From Nitrosomonas sp. (GTDB lineage Bacteria; Pseudomonadota; Gammaproteobacteria; Burkholderiales; Nitrosomonadaceae), in the NCBI GenBank assembly GCA_016708955.1, contig JADJES010000001.1:496001-560000 (forward strand): DNA of 64,000 nucleotides, in the 5' to 3' direction. Below are positions 27,434-36,257 of the stretch, piece after piece. Position 1 is the stretch's first letter; every line of letters starts with the position of its first letter. The position numbers and the translations under genes were made by a program. The notes under the pieces were generated by a model. That model saw nothing but the letters and a program-made list of their open reading frames with translations. It made no database searches and was not told the origin of the DNA.

Positions 27434-28105
27434 ATGAATCAAAATTACTCAACAGCTGCTCAAAGATCATCGTCAGCTATTGCGACAAACAAAGTGTTAC
27501 GCAGTACATATATGCTTTTATCCCTGACATTATTGTTCAGTGGTCTTACTGCCGCACTTTCAATGTTCATGAATATGCCGCCAATGACATACATGATATC
27601 TGTAATTGGGGGTATGGTGATTGCTATGTTTGTTCTGCCTCGTTTTGCTAACTCATCAGCCGGTATAGGAATTGTTTTCCTCATTACGGGTATGCTGGGA
27701 TTTGGATTGGGGCCAATACTGAGTATGTATGCTTCATTGCCTAATGGTGGAAATATCATTACGTTGTCGCTAGGAGGCACCGGTGTCATATTTATGGGAT
27801 TGTCAGCATATGCGCTGGCTACACGAAAAGACTTCAGTTTTATGGGTGGCTTCTTGATGGTGGGTTTTCTTTTGGTGCTATTGGCAGCGCTAGCGAATAT
27901 ATTCTTGCAGATACCGGCCATGTCATTGATGATTTCAGCTGTAGTTATCATGATTATGAGCGGTTTTATCTTGTATGATACCAGTCGCATTATTCATGGT
28001 GGTGAAACTAACTATGTGTTAGCGACTATTGGCCTGTACATGACAATATTCAATATATTTATTAGCTTACTGCACATACTGGGTATAATGGGTAATGACG
28101 ATTAA
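27434..28105 (+). CDS. BAX inhibitor-1 / YccA family membrane protein
   Basis: 223-residue protein with seven hydrophobic segments, from RSTYMLLSLTLLFSGLTAA to a C-terminal IFISLLHILGIM. The motifs LFSGLTA and SGFILYDTSRIIHGGETNYV are those of bacterial BI-1 family proteins such as YccA, which interacts with FtsH, and YbhL. The two membrane aspartates expected for the calcium-leak/pH sensor are represented by the YDTSRI Asp. A ribosome site (ggagg) precedes it and a strong terminator follows. Confidence 0.92.
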   Translation: MNQNYSTAAQRSSSAIATNKVLRSTYMLLSLTLLFSGLTAALSMFMNMPPMTYMISVIGGMVIAMFVLPRFANSSAGIGIVFLITGMLGFGLGPILSMYASLPNGGNIITLSLGGTGVIFMGLSAYALATRKDFSFMGGFLMVGFLLVLLAALANIFLQIPAMSLMISAVVIMIMSGFILYDTSRIIHGGETNYVLATIGLYMTIFNIFISLLHILGIMGNDD

Positions 28106-28130
28106 ATTCCCGCCGGTAGATATGAATATT

Positions 28131-28165
28131 CAAAACCCCGGTTTAACCGGGGTTTTGTTTTAGAC
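28131..28165 (+). terminator. Rho-independent terminator after the BI-1 gene
   Basis: Perfect 13-bp stem caaaaccccggtt / aaccggggttttg followed by tttta. It lies 25 bp after the stop codon. Confidence 0.88.
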
Positions 28166-28206
28166 GAAAGAGTTTTGTAAAAGAAAGCTTTCAGGAAGAG
28201 AGCAAT

Positions 28207-28386
28207 ATGAACTGGATGGAAATTATTTCTGCTTTGGCGCTTGTAATGTTCATTATTGTCCTGTTACCAGCTACCCGGAATATGATGAAGAATAGCGCAA
28301 GGGGCACATCAGCAGATTGGATGGGTTTTGTTATCCCTGTCGTTGTGGTTTTTTTATTTATTATGTTTTTGGTTAAATTAGTGTAA
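28207..28386 (+). CDS. Small two-helix membrane protein
   Basis: 59 residues starting NWMEIISALALVMFIIVLLPATRN, then a short basic, Ser-rich loop, then a second helix (FVIPVVVVFLFIMFLVKLV). The ribosome site aggaagaga lies just upstream. I recognise no named family; small two-helix proteins of this type are common hypotheticals in betaproteobacteria. It lies between a terminator and the IS-like element. Confidence 0.6.
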   Translation: MNWMEIISALALVMFIIVLLPATRNMMKNSARGTSADWMGFVIPVVVVFLFIMFLVKLV

Positions 28387-28484
28387 TGCGGATTTGCAGG
28401 GCCTGCGGGCATTCAAGAAAAAATTATATTCGGCAAACGTATCTCTTCTAACTTTGCTGTTCGAGTATTAAAGTGTGTCTGTAT

Positions 28485-29043
28485 ATCTTAAATCAGTAGT
28501 GTCCGGTTAAAAGTTTAAAAATTAGTGGTTAGGCCCCCTGTTCTGGAATGTAAGGCACCTTGTAAGGCTTGTTGCAACTGGTTTTTCTCAAAAATAGAGA
28601 CCGATAAAATCTGTAGCAAAGTGTAGGCGAGGCATCAATTTGAAGTTCCTTTTTGACATGGCGATTGAGTAAGTGGCGGAGTTTGCGTTTTCACCGCATT
28701 GTGGATGACGTTTGACGAAGATGTTGCTTGATCCACTGAGACAACTCACTTGCCAGCGGCTTGACTGGGCACGGGGGGCGGCGGGTCGGGCGTCCGGGGG
28801 GCGGGAGGCAGAGGCGGCGGGAATTCTCGGTACAACTCAGATTGCGCACGGGGCAACTCCATGGGTGTGCGAACGCGTTTCCAAAGTTCATAGCCACCTC
28901 CAGAGGGTTCAACTTGGACTACTCGAACCTGAGTTTGCGAAATATGATTTCAAATCGGCACAAATAATTTCTCTGGAATCCTTGTAAATACTGGACTCTA
29001 CCGCTTCAACAGCTAATTAAACCGGACACTACTGATCTTAAAT
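28485..29043. mobile_element. Non-autonomous IS4-like remnant with intact ends and target duplication
   Basis: The element spans 28494-29034 (541 bp). Its ends are inverted copies of cagtagtgtccggtt (15 identical bases, then aa shared two bases on). It is flanked by the 9-bp direct repeat atcttaaat at 28485-28493 and 29035-29043, a target size usual for the IS4 group. On the minus strand broken frames still read QWIKQHLR and YTLLQILSVSIFEKNQLQQAL, close to the C-terminus of IS4 DDE transposases. The central part is deleted and carries a G-rich patch. No functional transposase remains. Confidence 0.85.
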
Positions 29044-29240
29044 GGCTGCAGCGGTAAACTTTTGGCGAGACGTAAAACTTGACGCTAACGCGTGGAAGTT
29101 ATAGTCAGCTGAGAATATAGAAGTACACTGAAAAAAGTAATAAGTGAATTCTGCATCCTACCAATGCTCTTTAGGCTTGTTCAGAGAAGAATACCATTTT
29201 AAAAGCAGGGGAATATTGCTATAAAAATCATGATTTTTCC

Positions 29241-29269
29241 TTGTTAGGGCAGCGGTGGCGTGCTAGAAT
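29241..29269 (+). promoter_or_regulatory. Candidate promoter of the cox operon
   Basis: TTGTTA and TAGAAT with a 17-base spacer, about 230 bp before coxB. The boxes match consensus at 4/6 (TTGTTA) and 5/6 (TAGAAT). The leader 29270-29501 shows no gene; the frame open from 29322 is an upstream extension of coxB. Confidence 0.4.
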
Positions 29270-29501
29270 TTCCATTCGATTAATTAGCATGTAGAAGATT
29301 CTATAACTAAGAAAATCTAAGTTGCGGATAGTGAGGGATTTCGGCAAAGGAAATGTAGCTATCGTCAATAATGATGTGGTTTTAACAAATAGGATTTTGG
29401 CGGATGACTTGCGTAACTGGCTGAAGAGGATAAGCGTTCAGGTTTGTAACGTTTTAGTCGCACCTGAAATCTGTAAAATTAGTAATCATGTGGGGGGGAA
29501 T

Positions 29502-30323
29502 ATGAGAAGTAAATTAGTAGCAACCCTAGCGGGGGTATTCACTCTCGCTTTGTACTCAAGTATGGCAGTGGGGTCTAAATATAATTTTCCAGAGCCGCAG
29601 AGTATCATCGCGAGAGAAACCTATGATATGCATATTTGGATTATGTGGATATGCTTGGCAATTTTTGTTGGTGTGTTTGGTGTTATGTTTTACTCCATAC
29701 TCAAGCATCGTAAATCTGTGGGATACAAAGCAGCAAACTTTCATCACAGTACTACAGTAGAGATTATCTGGACAGTAATACCTTGTATTATTCTTGTGGT
29801 TATGGCAGTGCCTGCGACTAAGACGGTTATTGCGATGAAGGATACTTCTAGTTCGGATATGACCATCAAAGCAACGGGCTATCAATGGATGTGGGGTTAT
29901 GACTATCTTCAAGGTGAAGGAGAGGGGATTAGCTTCTTTAGTAAATTGTCGACACCACGAGCTCAGATAGAAAATAAAGCACCTAAAGGTGAAAATTATC
30001 TGCTAGAAGTTGATAACCGTGTCGTTGTACCAGTAGGTAAAAAAGTGCGTGTTATTATCACGGCAAATGATGTGCTTCATGCATGGTGGGTACCAGCATT
30101 AGGTGTTAAGCAGGATGCAATTCCGGGTTTTATTCGTGACACTTGGTTCACGGCTGATAAGGCAGGAATTTATCGTGGTCAGTGTGCTGAGTTGTGTGGC
30201 AAAGATCATGGATATATGCCAATTGTAGTCGAAGTGATGGAAGCAGGTGAATATACGAAATGGGTGGCAGCTCAGTTGAGTGCATCTGCAATTAAAACAT
30301 CAATGCATATAGAAAATAAGTAA
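29502..30323 (+). CDS. coxB: Cytochrome c oxidase subunit II (CoxB)
   Basis: 273 residues from ATG 29502, which yields a signal-like N-terminus (SKLVATLAGVFTLALYSSMAVG); the frame is open from 29322 but upstream residues look non-coding. Two membrane helices precede the periplasmic cupredoxin. The CuA ligands are seen in DVLHAWWVP and GQCAELCGKDHGYMP. No C-terminal haem c domain is present, so it is a plain aa3-type subunit II receiving electrons from cytochrome c. Confidence 0.96.
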   Translation: MRSKLVATLAGVFTLALYSSMAVGSKYNFPEPQSIIARETYDMHIWIMWICLAIFVGVFGVMFYSILKHRKSVGYKAANFHHSTTVEIIWTVIPCIILVVMAVPATKTVIAMKDTSSSDMTIKATGYQWMWGYDYLQGEGEGISFFSKLSTPRAQIENKAPKGENYLLEVDNRVVVPVGKKVRVIITANDVLHAWWVPALGVKQDAIPGFIRDTWFTADKAGIYRGQCAELCGKDHGYMPIVVEVMEAGEYTKWVAAQLSASAIKTSMHIENK

Positions 30324-30335
30324 AAGGAGATAATT

Positions 30336-31922
30336 ATGGCAGCAGTACATGGTGACGCGCACGGTCACGGACATGATGATCATCATCCCAGTGGGATAAT
30401 GCGCTGGGTTACAACGACCAATCACAAAGATATTGGTACGATGTATTTGTGGTTTAGTTTTGCGATGTTTCTGGTTGGTGGGACATTGGCAATGGGTATA
30501 CGAGCTGAGTTATATCAGCCGGGTATTCAGATTTTAGAACCGGAATTATTTAATCAATTCACGACACTGCACGGCCTGATAATGGTGTTTGGTGCCATTA
30601 TGCCGGCTTTTGTAGGTTTTGCTAACTGGCAAGTGCCGATGATGATTGGTGCGCCAGATATGGCCTTTGCTCGGATGAATAACTGGAGTTTCTGGTTATT
30701 GCCTGTGGCAGCTACATTGCTGGTTGGTTCATTTTTTGTGCCAGGTGGTGCGGCAGCAGGTGGTTGGACGTTTTATCCCCCACTTTCAACACAGGGTGGC
30801 TTAGGTGTAGATCTAATGATTTTTTCAGTTCATATTTTAGGTGCATCCTCAATTATGGGTTCGATTAATATCATTACAACTATTCTGAATATGCGTGCTC
30901 CTGGCATGACAATGATGAAAATGCCTTTGTTTGTATGGACATGGCTAATTACTGCTTACCTGTTAGTTTTGGTTATGCCAGTACTGGCTGGTGTGGTAAC
31001 AATGCTACTGACAGATCGTCATTTTGGGACAAGTTTCTTTAATGCGGCTGGCGGTGGTGATCCAGTAATGTTCCAACATATTTTCTGGTTTTTCGGTCAT
31101 CCAGAAGTTTACATCATGATTTTGCCATCGTTTGGTATAGTTTCTGAGGTGATTCCAACATTCTCACGTAAACCATTGTTTGGTTATTCATCAATGGTGT
31201 ATGCGACAGCGTCTATTGCGATATTATCTTGTGTTGTGTGGGCGCATCATATGTTTACAGCGGGAATGCCGACAGTAGGTCAGTTATTCTTTATGTATGC
31301 GACGATGTTGATTGCTGTTCCAACAGGTGTAAAAGTGTTTAACTGGACAGCAACAATGTGGCGTGGTTCGATGACATTTGAGACTCCTATGCTGTTTGCA
31401 ATCGGTTTCATTTTCCTGTTTGTAATCGGTGGCTTTAGTGGTGTGATTTGTGCGATTGTCCCAATTGATATACAAGTTCAAGATACTTACTATGTAATTG
31501 CACATTTCCACTATGTTCTAGTGTCTGGATCACTGTTTGCCTTATTTGCTGGTGCATATTATTGGATACCAAAATGGACCGGACGTATGTATAACGAAAC
31601 ATTAGGTAAATGGCACTTTTGGTTATCTATGTTCTTCTTTAACTTGACATTCTTTGTTCAGCATTTCTTGGGATTAGCTGGTATGCCACGTAGAATTCCA
31701 GATTACAATTTGCAATTTGCAGATTTTAATATGATCTCTAGTCTTGGTGCCTTTGGATTTGGACTGACGCAACTTCTTTTCCTCTACATTATGATTAATT
31801 GTATTCGTAGTGGAGAAAAAGCACCGCAGATGCCGTGGGATGGGGCAACAACATTGGAATGGACGCATTTGCCAACACCAGCTCCATACCATAGTTTTGA
31901 AAACCCGCCGATTGTCAAATAA
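30336..31922 (+). CDS. coxA: Cytochrome c oxidase subunit I (CoxA)
   Basis: 528-residue haem-copper oxidase core with twelve membrane helices. The haem a ligand is in TLHGLIMVF, the A1-family K/D-channel hallmark FFGHPEVYIMILP carries Glu and the CuB His-Tyr pair, and WAHHMFTAG and YVIAHFHYVL hold the remaining CuB and haem ligands. The N-terminus is His-rich (HGDAHGHGHDDHH), a local curiosity. It follows coxB by 12 bp with a good ribosome site (aaggaga). Confidence 0.98.
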   Translation: MAAVHGDAHGHGHDDHHPSGIMRWVTTTNHKDIGTMYLWFSFAMFLVGGTLAMGIRAELYQPGIQILEPELFNQFTTLHGLIMVFGAIMPAFVGFANWQVPMMIGAPDMAFARMNNWSFWLLPVAATLLVGSFFVPGGAAAGGWTFYPPLSTQGGLGVDLMIFSVHILGASSIMGSINIITTILNMRAPGMTMMKMPLFVWTWLITAYLLVLVMPVLAGVVTMLLTDRHFGTSFFNAAGGGDPVMFQHIFWFFGHPEVYIMILPSFGIVSEVIPTFSRKPLFGYSSMVYATASIAILSCVVWAHHMFTAGMPTVGQLFFMYATMLIAVPTGVKVFNWTATMWRGSMTFETPMLFAIGFIFLFVIGGFSGVICAIVPIDIQVQDTYYVIAHFHYVLVSGSLFALFAGAYYWIPKWTGRMYNETLGKWHFWLSMFFFNLTFFVQHFLGLAGMPRRIPDYNLQFADFNMISSLGAFGFGLTQLLFLYIMINCIRSGEKAPQMPWDGATTLEWTHLPTPAPYHSFENPPIVK

Positions 31923-31939
31923 AGACAGTAGAGATAAGT

Positions 31940-32044
31940 ATGTCACAAGAAACTGATTTGAAGCGTAAAAAGCTTAGAACAGCAATGTTTCTGTTAATTA
32001 CGGTTGTAGCCCTTTATCTAGTGGTTATTATCAAACAATGGTAG
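31940..32044 (+). CDS. Small cytochrome oxidase-associated membrane protein
   Basis: 34 residues: a charged start (SQETDLKRKKLRTA) then one membrane helix (MFLLITVVALYLVVIIKQW). Tiny ORFs of this design sit between coxA and ctaG in many betaproteobacterial cox operons and are annotated as small assembly proteins. Its stop overlaps the ctaG ATG at 32038, so translation is coupled. The function is inferred from position only. Confidence 0.7.
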   Translation: MSQETDLKRKKLRTAMFLLITVVALYLVVIIKQW

Positions 32045-32583
32045 ATAACAAATTAGAAGTAAATATAGTAATGATGAAAAAGTTGTTGGTTTTCACATTG
32101 ATAATGTTTGTTTTTGGCTATGCTCTTGTACCATTTTATGAAAAGTTTTGCGAAATAACCGGAATTAATAATTTGCTACAACCGGATGTACTAACTAAAG
32201 AAATCCGGGTGGATGAAGAGCGCTGGATAACTGTGGAATTTGATGCCAATACAAGGGGTTTGCCTTGGCAATTTAGACCGCTCCAGTCCAGCGTTCGTAT
32301 TCACCCAGGTCAACCAGTTAATGTGATGTATGAAATTACAAATGATTCAGAACGTGAAATTAACGGACAAGCGATACCGAGTTATAGTCCACGTTTTCTG
32401 GAAAAACATTTGAAAAAATTTGAGTGTTTTTGTTTTACAAAACAGGTGCTTAAGCCAAATGAAACTAGACAGATGCCAGTGCAATTTATGATTGAGCCAA
32501 GCTTACCTGTAGATATACAAACGGTGACAATTTCATATACTTTTTTTGAATTACCAGCAGGCGTAAGTGCGGTTAAAAAATAA
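32038..32583 (+). CDS. ctaG: Cytochrome c oxidase assembly protein CtaG/Cox11
   Basis: 181-residue copper chaperone that inserts CuB into subunit I. After one N-terminal membrane helix (LLVFTLIMFVFGYALVPFYEKFCEITG) comes a beta-rich periplasmic domain with the copper-binding CFCFTKQVLKPNE segment (CxC with the usual F). The ATG at 32038 overlaps the preceding 34-codon gene; an internal ATG 36 bases downstream is possible. Confidence 0.94.
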   Translation: MVDNKLEVNIVMMKKLLVFTLIMFVFGYALVPFYEKFCEITGINNLLQPDVLTKEIRVDEERWITVEFDANTRGLPWQFRPLQSSVRIHPGQPVNVMYEITNDSEREINGQAIPSYSPRFLEKHLKKFECFCFTKQVLKPNETRQMPVQFMIEPSLPVDIQTVTISYTFFELPAGVSAVKK

Positions 32584-32596
32584 GGAAGCTTAAGAG

Positions 32597-32806
32597 GTGG
32601 ACAAAACTAATGAAAAACAAGCCAGCGCAACTATCTGGCAAATTGCTAAAGCAGTAATGTCTGCCTTTATGGGAATTCGTAAAAAGAGTGATCTTGAAAG
32701 TGATGCTGAAATATTGAAGCCAGTTCATGTGATTACTGGTGGGATCATTGGTGCAATACTATTTGTAACTGGTGTTTTGTTAGTGGTTAAATTTGTTCTG
32801 AGTTAG
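32597..32806 (+). CDS. DUF2970 family protein
   Basis: 69 residues with a GTG start at 32597 behind taagag. It has IWQIAKAVMSAFMGIRKKSDLESD and one membrane helix (HVITGGIIGAILFVTGVLLVVKFV). The pattern of a basic amphipathic segment plus a single helix matches DUF2970, regularly found between ctaG and coxC in betaproteobacteria. A role in oxidase biogenesis is inferred from synteny. Confidence 0.8.
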   Translation: MDKTNEKQASATIWQIAKAVMSAFMGIRKKSDLESDAEILKPVHVITGGIIGAILFVTGVLLVVKFVLS

Positions 32807-32839
32807 AAGTTGAATAATCATAAGTAGAAGGAGATAAGA

Positions 32840-33697
32840 ATGAGTCAAGAATCCGGACATTATTATGTCCCAGCTCCATCGGCATATCCAATTATTGGAT
32901 CGACCGCGCTGTTATTTTTAGGATCAGGTGCAGCCCTGACCATGAATAAAATTGAGCTTGGATATGGTCTGTTAGCAGTAGGTTTTGCCATACTGATTTA
33001 TATGTTATTTGGTTGGTTTGGAACTGTAGCAAGGGAAAGTGAAAGCGGAAAATTTAATGCGCAAGTGGACAAATCTTTTCGTTGGGGAATGAGTTGGTTT
33101 ATCTTGACCGAAGTGATGTTCTTCTGCGCATTTTTTGGTGCATTGTTTTACATGCGTAACTTTTCAATTCCTTGGCTGGTAGATGAAAGTTCCGTATTAG
33201 GGAATAATTTCTGGTCTTCGTATGATGGTACATGGCCAACCGCAGGACCTGGCGTACATGAACAATTCACACCGATGGGAGCATGGGGATTGCCCGCTTT
33301 CAATACGTTATTACTTTTATTGTCAGGTGTAACCTGTACCTTGGCACATCACGCACTGAAAGAAAACAGACGCGATGGCCTCAAAAAATGGCTGCTCGCA
33401 ACCATATTTTTAGGCGCATTATTCATTGGCTGCCAAGCTTATGAATATATTCATGCGTACAATGACCTGAATCTCAAGATGACAACGGGAGCCTATGGCT
33501 CGACCTTTTTCATGTTGACAGGATTTCACGGGTTCCACGTAACTGTGGGTGCAATTATGCTGACAGTAATCTACTTCCGTAGCTTAGCTGGACACTTTAC
33601 ACCTGAACATCACTTTGGTTTCGAAGGCGTGGCTTGGTACTGGCACTTTGTTGACGTTGTATGGTTAGGTTTGTTTGTTTTTGTATATTTGATGTAA
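32840..33697 (+). CDS. coxC: Cytochrome c oxidase subunit III (CoxC)
   Basis: 285-residue membrane subunit with seven helices. WFILTEVMFFCAFFGALFY, FLTGFHGFHV-like MLTGFHGFHVTVG and VAWYWHFVDVVWLGLFV are signature stretches. A strong ribosome site (aaggaga) precedes it. The DUF2909 gene that often follows coxC is not found in the 218-bp gap before surf1. Confidence 0.96.
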   Translation: MSQESGHYYVPAPSAYPIIGSTALLFLGSGAALTMNKIELGYGLLAVGFAILIYMLFGWFGTVARESESGKFNAQVDKSFRWGMSWFILTEVMFFCAFFGALFYMRNFSIPWLVDESSVLGNNFWSSYDGTWPTAGPGVHEQFTPMGAWGLPAFNTLLLLLSGVTCTLAHHALKENRRDGLKKWLLATIFLGALFIGCQAYEYIHAYNDLNLKMTTGAYGSTFFMLTGFHGFHVTVGAIMLTVIYFRSLAGHFTPEHHFGFEGVAWYWHFVDVVWLGLFVFVYLM

Positions 33698-33915
33698 GAG
33701 CAAACAAGTAGTAGAGAAGATTCCAGCTTTTGCACTAATGATTAGATTTAGTTAGAAGAAACAATTTCTAGTAGCGTGTGAAAGTCTGGAATTTGTCATT
33801 TATGAATTAAGAAAAGCGATTCACTAACTTTTCTTCTAAAGCTGATTAAAATATTAGGGTGTCAATTTCCTAAAATTAATAGTCAATTGAGTATCATAAC
33901 TTATACAGACAAAAA

Positions 33916-34638
33916 ATGATTGTATTGGGATACCGCTTTGAACCAAAGTTATGGGCGGTTTTTGTTACTGCACTGTTTGTGATTATATTTATTGAGCTGG
34001 GTAAGTGGCAACTATCTCGCGCTGACGAAAAAAATGCACGACATGAGCTTCTTGAGCTATATGCTAAGCAACCTGCAGTGACATTGCCAAATACTTTGAT
34101 CAGGCTAGAGGATTTTCAATATCGGGAAGTTGAAGTGCAGGGTGAGTTTATTTCGGAACACACAATATATCTAGATAATAAAACTCATCAAGGACGTGCC
34201 GGTTATCACGTAATTACACCACTCAAGGTTTTGAATAGCGAACTGCTTGTTGTGATCAACAGAGGTTGGATTGCAACAGGAAACGATCGGTCAGTATTAC
34301 CGTATGTCAGTGAAATTGATGGGGTCGTAAAAATAAGTGGATTAGTTGTAGCACCAGAACTGAGGACATTAAATCTCTCTGAAATGGTAACGGCGGGCAA
34401 GGTTTGGGATAATTTTAATCTGATGCGCTATCAAGAGGTTACTGGGAAAGTAATTCAACCGCTGATGGTATTGCAAAGAAATCATATGGAAGATGGTCTG
34501 ATACGTGACTGGGATAGACCAGGATCAGGCGCTGACAAAAATTTAGGTTACGCAGTTCAATGGTTTTTATTAGCGGCAACAGCAATAATAATTTTCATAG
34601 TGTTAAATGTTAAACGAAAAAATTCAAAAAGCGAATAG
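33916..34638 (+). CDS. SURF1 family oxidase biogenesis protein
   Basis: 240 residues with a membrane helix at each end (about 11-29 and 213-231). Hallmarks are the GKWQLSRADEK start region, YLDNKTHQGRAGYHVITPL, VVINRGWIA and the C-terminal NLGYAVQWFLLA. SURF1 helps deliver haem a to subunit I. The end overlaps the next gene's start by about 30 bases, implying coupling. Confidence 0.93.
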   Translation: MIVLGYRFEPKLWAVFVTALFVIIFIELGKWQLSRADEKNARHELLELYAKQPAVTLPNTLIRLEDFQYREVEVQGEFISEHTIYLDNKTHQGRAGYHVITPLKVLNSELLVVINRGWIATGNDRSVLPYVSEIDGVVKISGLVVAPELRTLNLSEMVTAGKVWDNFNLMRYQEVTGKVIQPLMVLQRNHMEDGLIRDWDRPGSGADKNLGYAVQWFLLAATAIIIFIVLNVKRKNSKSE

Positions 34639-35189
34639 GCGTAAATTTTTACTACTACTGGCGTTGATGTGTGCTCCGGTTGTAATTTCTTATGCCTTAT
34701 ATTTTCTGGAATATAGACCAGAAAGTAAGCACTATGGTGATTTGATACCAATCGTTAAAGTAACGGGAAATGGTACAAACCAAGCTGATAATACGATCCT
34801 TCGCATGAAGGATCTTCACGGCAAATGGGTGTTAGTAACAGTAGATTCTGGGCACTGTGATGAAGCTTGCCAGGCGAAATTATATTTTATGCGCCAAGTT
34901 ACGATTAGTACAGGGGAAAGAGAAGCATCGAATTGAACGGCTTTGGCTTATCAATGACGATGTCGTTCCAAATGCGGAATTAGTAAAAGAGTTTGAAGGT
35001 ACATTGGTTGTTAATTCAAAGGATAGTGAGATTCTTAATTTCATTGAAACTGCAGAACTGCAAACAAAACATATCTACTTAATTGATCCAATAGGTAATT
35101 TGATGATGCGTTTTCCAGAAAACGTAGATGGTACGAAAATGGGGCATGACATAAAACGATTGTTACATGTTTCGCAATTGGAACATTAA
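34607..35189 (+). pseudogene. Sco-like membrane-anchored thioredoxin-fold protein, frameshifted
   Basis: Two frames make one protein. The first runs from 34607 with a membrane helix (FLLLLALMCAPVVISYALYFL), then DLHGKWVLVTVDSGHCDEAC with a CxxxC copper/thiol motif. At about 34898-34901 there seems to be one extra base; the other frame continues LVQGKEKHRIERLWLINDD to a C-terminus with HIYLIDPIGNLMMRFPEN, the usual Sco-type end. Corrected length is about 193. It fits the transmembrane Sco-like protein found between surf1 and ctaA/ctaB. Whether the break is real or a sequence error is open. Confidence 0.8.
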
Positions 35190-35273
35190 AATTACTTTTG
35201 ATTCCTGTAGACAAGATCTGCATGAATCAATATATAAAATATTCAATGCAAATGAATAAAGGAGATCAAAGAC

Positions 35274-36167
35274 ATGTCTACTAGTATGACTTGGCATGAA
35301 ACAGCAACGCGCATTAATCAATTCTACCGTTTAACAAAACCGCGTGTTGTATCATTGATTGTTTTTACCGCAGTGATTGGTATGTTTCTGGCAGTACCTG
35401 GTGCAGTACCTTTGGATATCCTAATCTTTGGTACGATAGGTATTGCACTTGTGGCCGGAGCTGCCGCCGCATTAAATTGCCTGGTAGAACAAAAGATGGA
35501 TGCCGTGATGGCGCGAACAAAAGGAAGGCCGCTTCCACAAGGCAAAGTGAGTGTTCCAGAAACTCTGTTCTTTCTGTTGATTGTTGGTGGCTTGGGGCTT
35601 TTTATTCTGTATCACTGGATCAATGAGCTTACTATGTGGCTGACACTGGGCACTTTTGTAGGCTATGCCATAATATATACCGTGATTCTGAAACCGCTAA
35701 CGCCACAGAATATCGTAATAGGCGGTGCCTCAGGGGCTATGCCGCCTGTGCTTGGGTGGGCAGCAGTTACGGGTGATGTTACGGCGGATGCACTGTTATT
35801 ATTTTTGATTATATTTGCCTGGACACCACCTCATTTCTGGGCGCTTGCGCTATACAGAAAAAATGAATATGCATCGATTGGTATGCCTATGCTTCCGGTG
35901 ACACATGGCGATCAATTTACAAAATTGCATGTGTTACTGTACACAATCATTCTGTGTATTGTGACAACCTTGCCTTATGTTACTCAGATGAGTGGATTGA
36001 TTTATCTGGCAAGTTCGATCGTGTTAAATGGAATTTTTATGTACTATGCAATAGAAATTTACAGAAACTATAGTGATCAATTAGCACGGGAAGCGTTCCG
36101 TTATTCGATTCTCTATTTAGCACTGCTATTCGTGGCACTACTTGTAGATCACTACTTCTTTTTTTAA
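35274..36167 (+). CDS. ctaB: Protohaem IX farnesyltransferase (haem O synthase)
   Basis: 297-residue UbiA-family membrane prenyltransferase that converts haem B to haem O. Aspartate-rich substrate loops are seen as NCLVEQKMDAVMARTKGRPLP near residue 63, the PHFWALALYRKNEY loop near 186 and LPVTHGD. Strong ribosome site aaaggag. ctaA (haem A synthase), expected beside it, is not in the window. Confidence 0.96.
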   Translation: MSTSMTWHETATRINQFYRLTKPRVVSLIVFTAVIGMFLAVPGAVPLDILIFGTIGIALVAGAAAALNCLVEQKMDAVMARTKGRPLPQGKVSVPETLFFLLIVGGLGLFILYHWINELTMWLTLGTFVGYAIIYTVILKPLTPQNIVIGGASGAMPPVLGWAAVTGDVTADALLLFLIIFAWTPPHFWALALYRKNEYASIGMPMLPVTHGDQFTKLHVLLYTIILCIVTTLPYVTQMSGLIYLASSIVLNGIFMYYAIEIYRNYSDQLAREAFRYSILYLALLFVALLVDHYFFF

Positions 36168-36193
36168 AATTTAAGTTTTAAGTATCAGAAATA

Positions 36194-36234
36194 TTGCGCT
36201 TGAAATATGTGGTTGCCACATATTTCAAGCGCAA
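36194..36234. terminator. Bidirectional terminator between ctaB and the FAD oxidase gene
   Basis: Perfect 19-bp inverted repeat (ttgcgcttgaaatatgtgg and its complement) with a 3-base loop, placed midway between two convergent genes. The AT-rich flanks fit termination in both directions. Confidence 0.8.
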
Positions 36235-36257
36235 ATTAAATACAGTTATTAGATTGG

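Noticed and set aside
28712..28987. Plus-strand ORF in the IS4 remnant
   Set aside because: It runs through the G-rich patch opposite to the transposase remnant and shows no protein-like pattern.
29322..29501. 60-residue N-terminal extension of CoxB
   Set aside because: The residues are unlike any subunit II and the ATG at 29502 directly gives a membrane/signal segment; the upstream part is probably leader.
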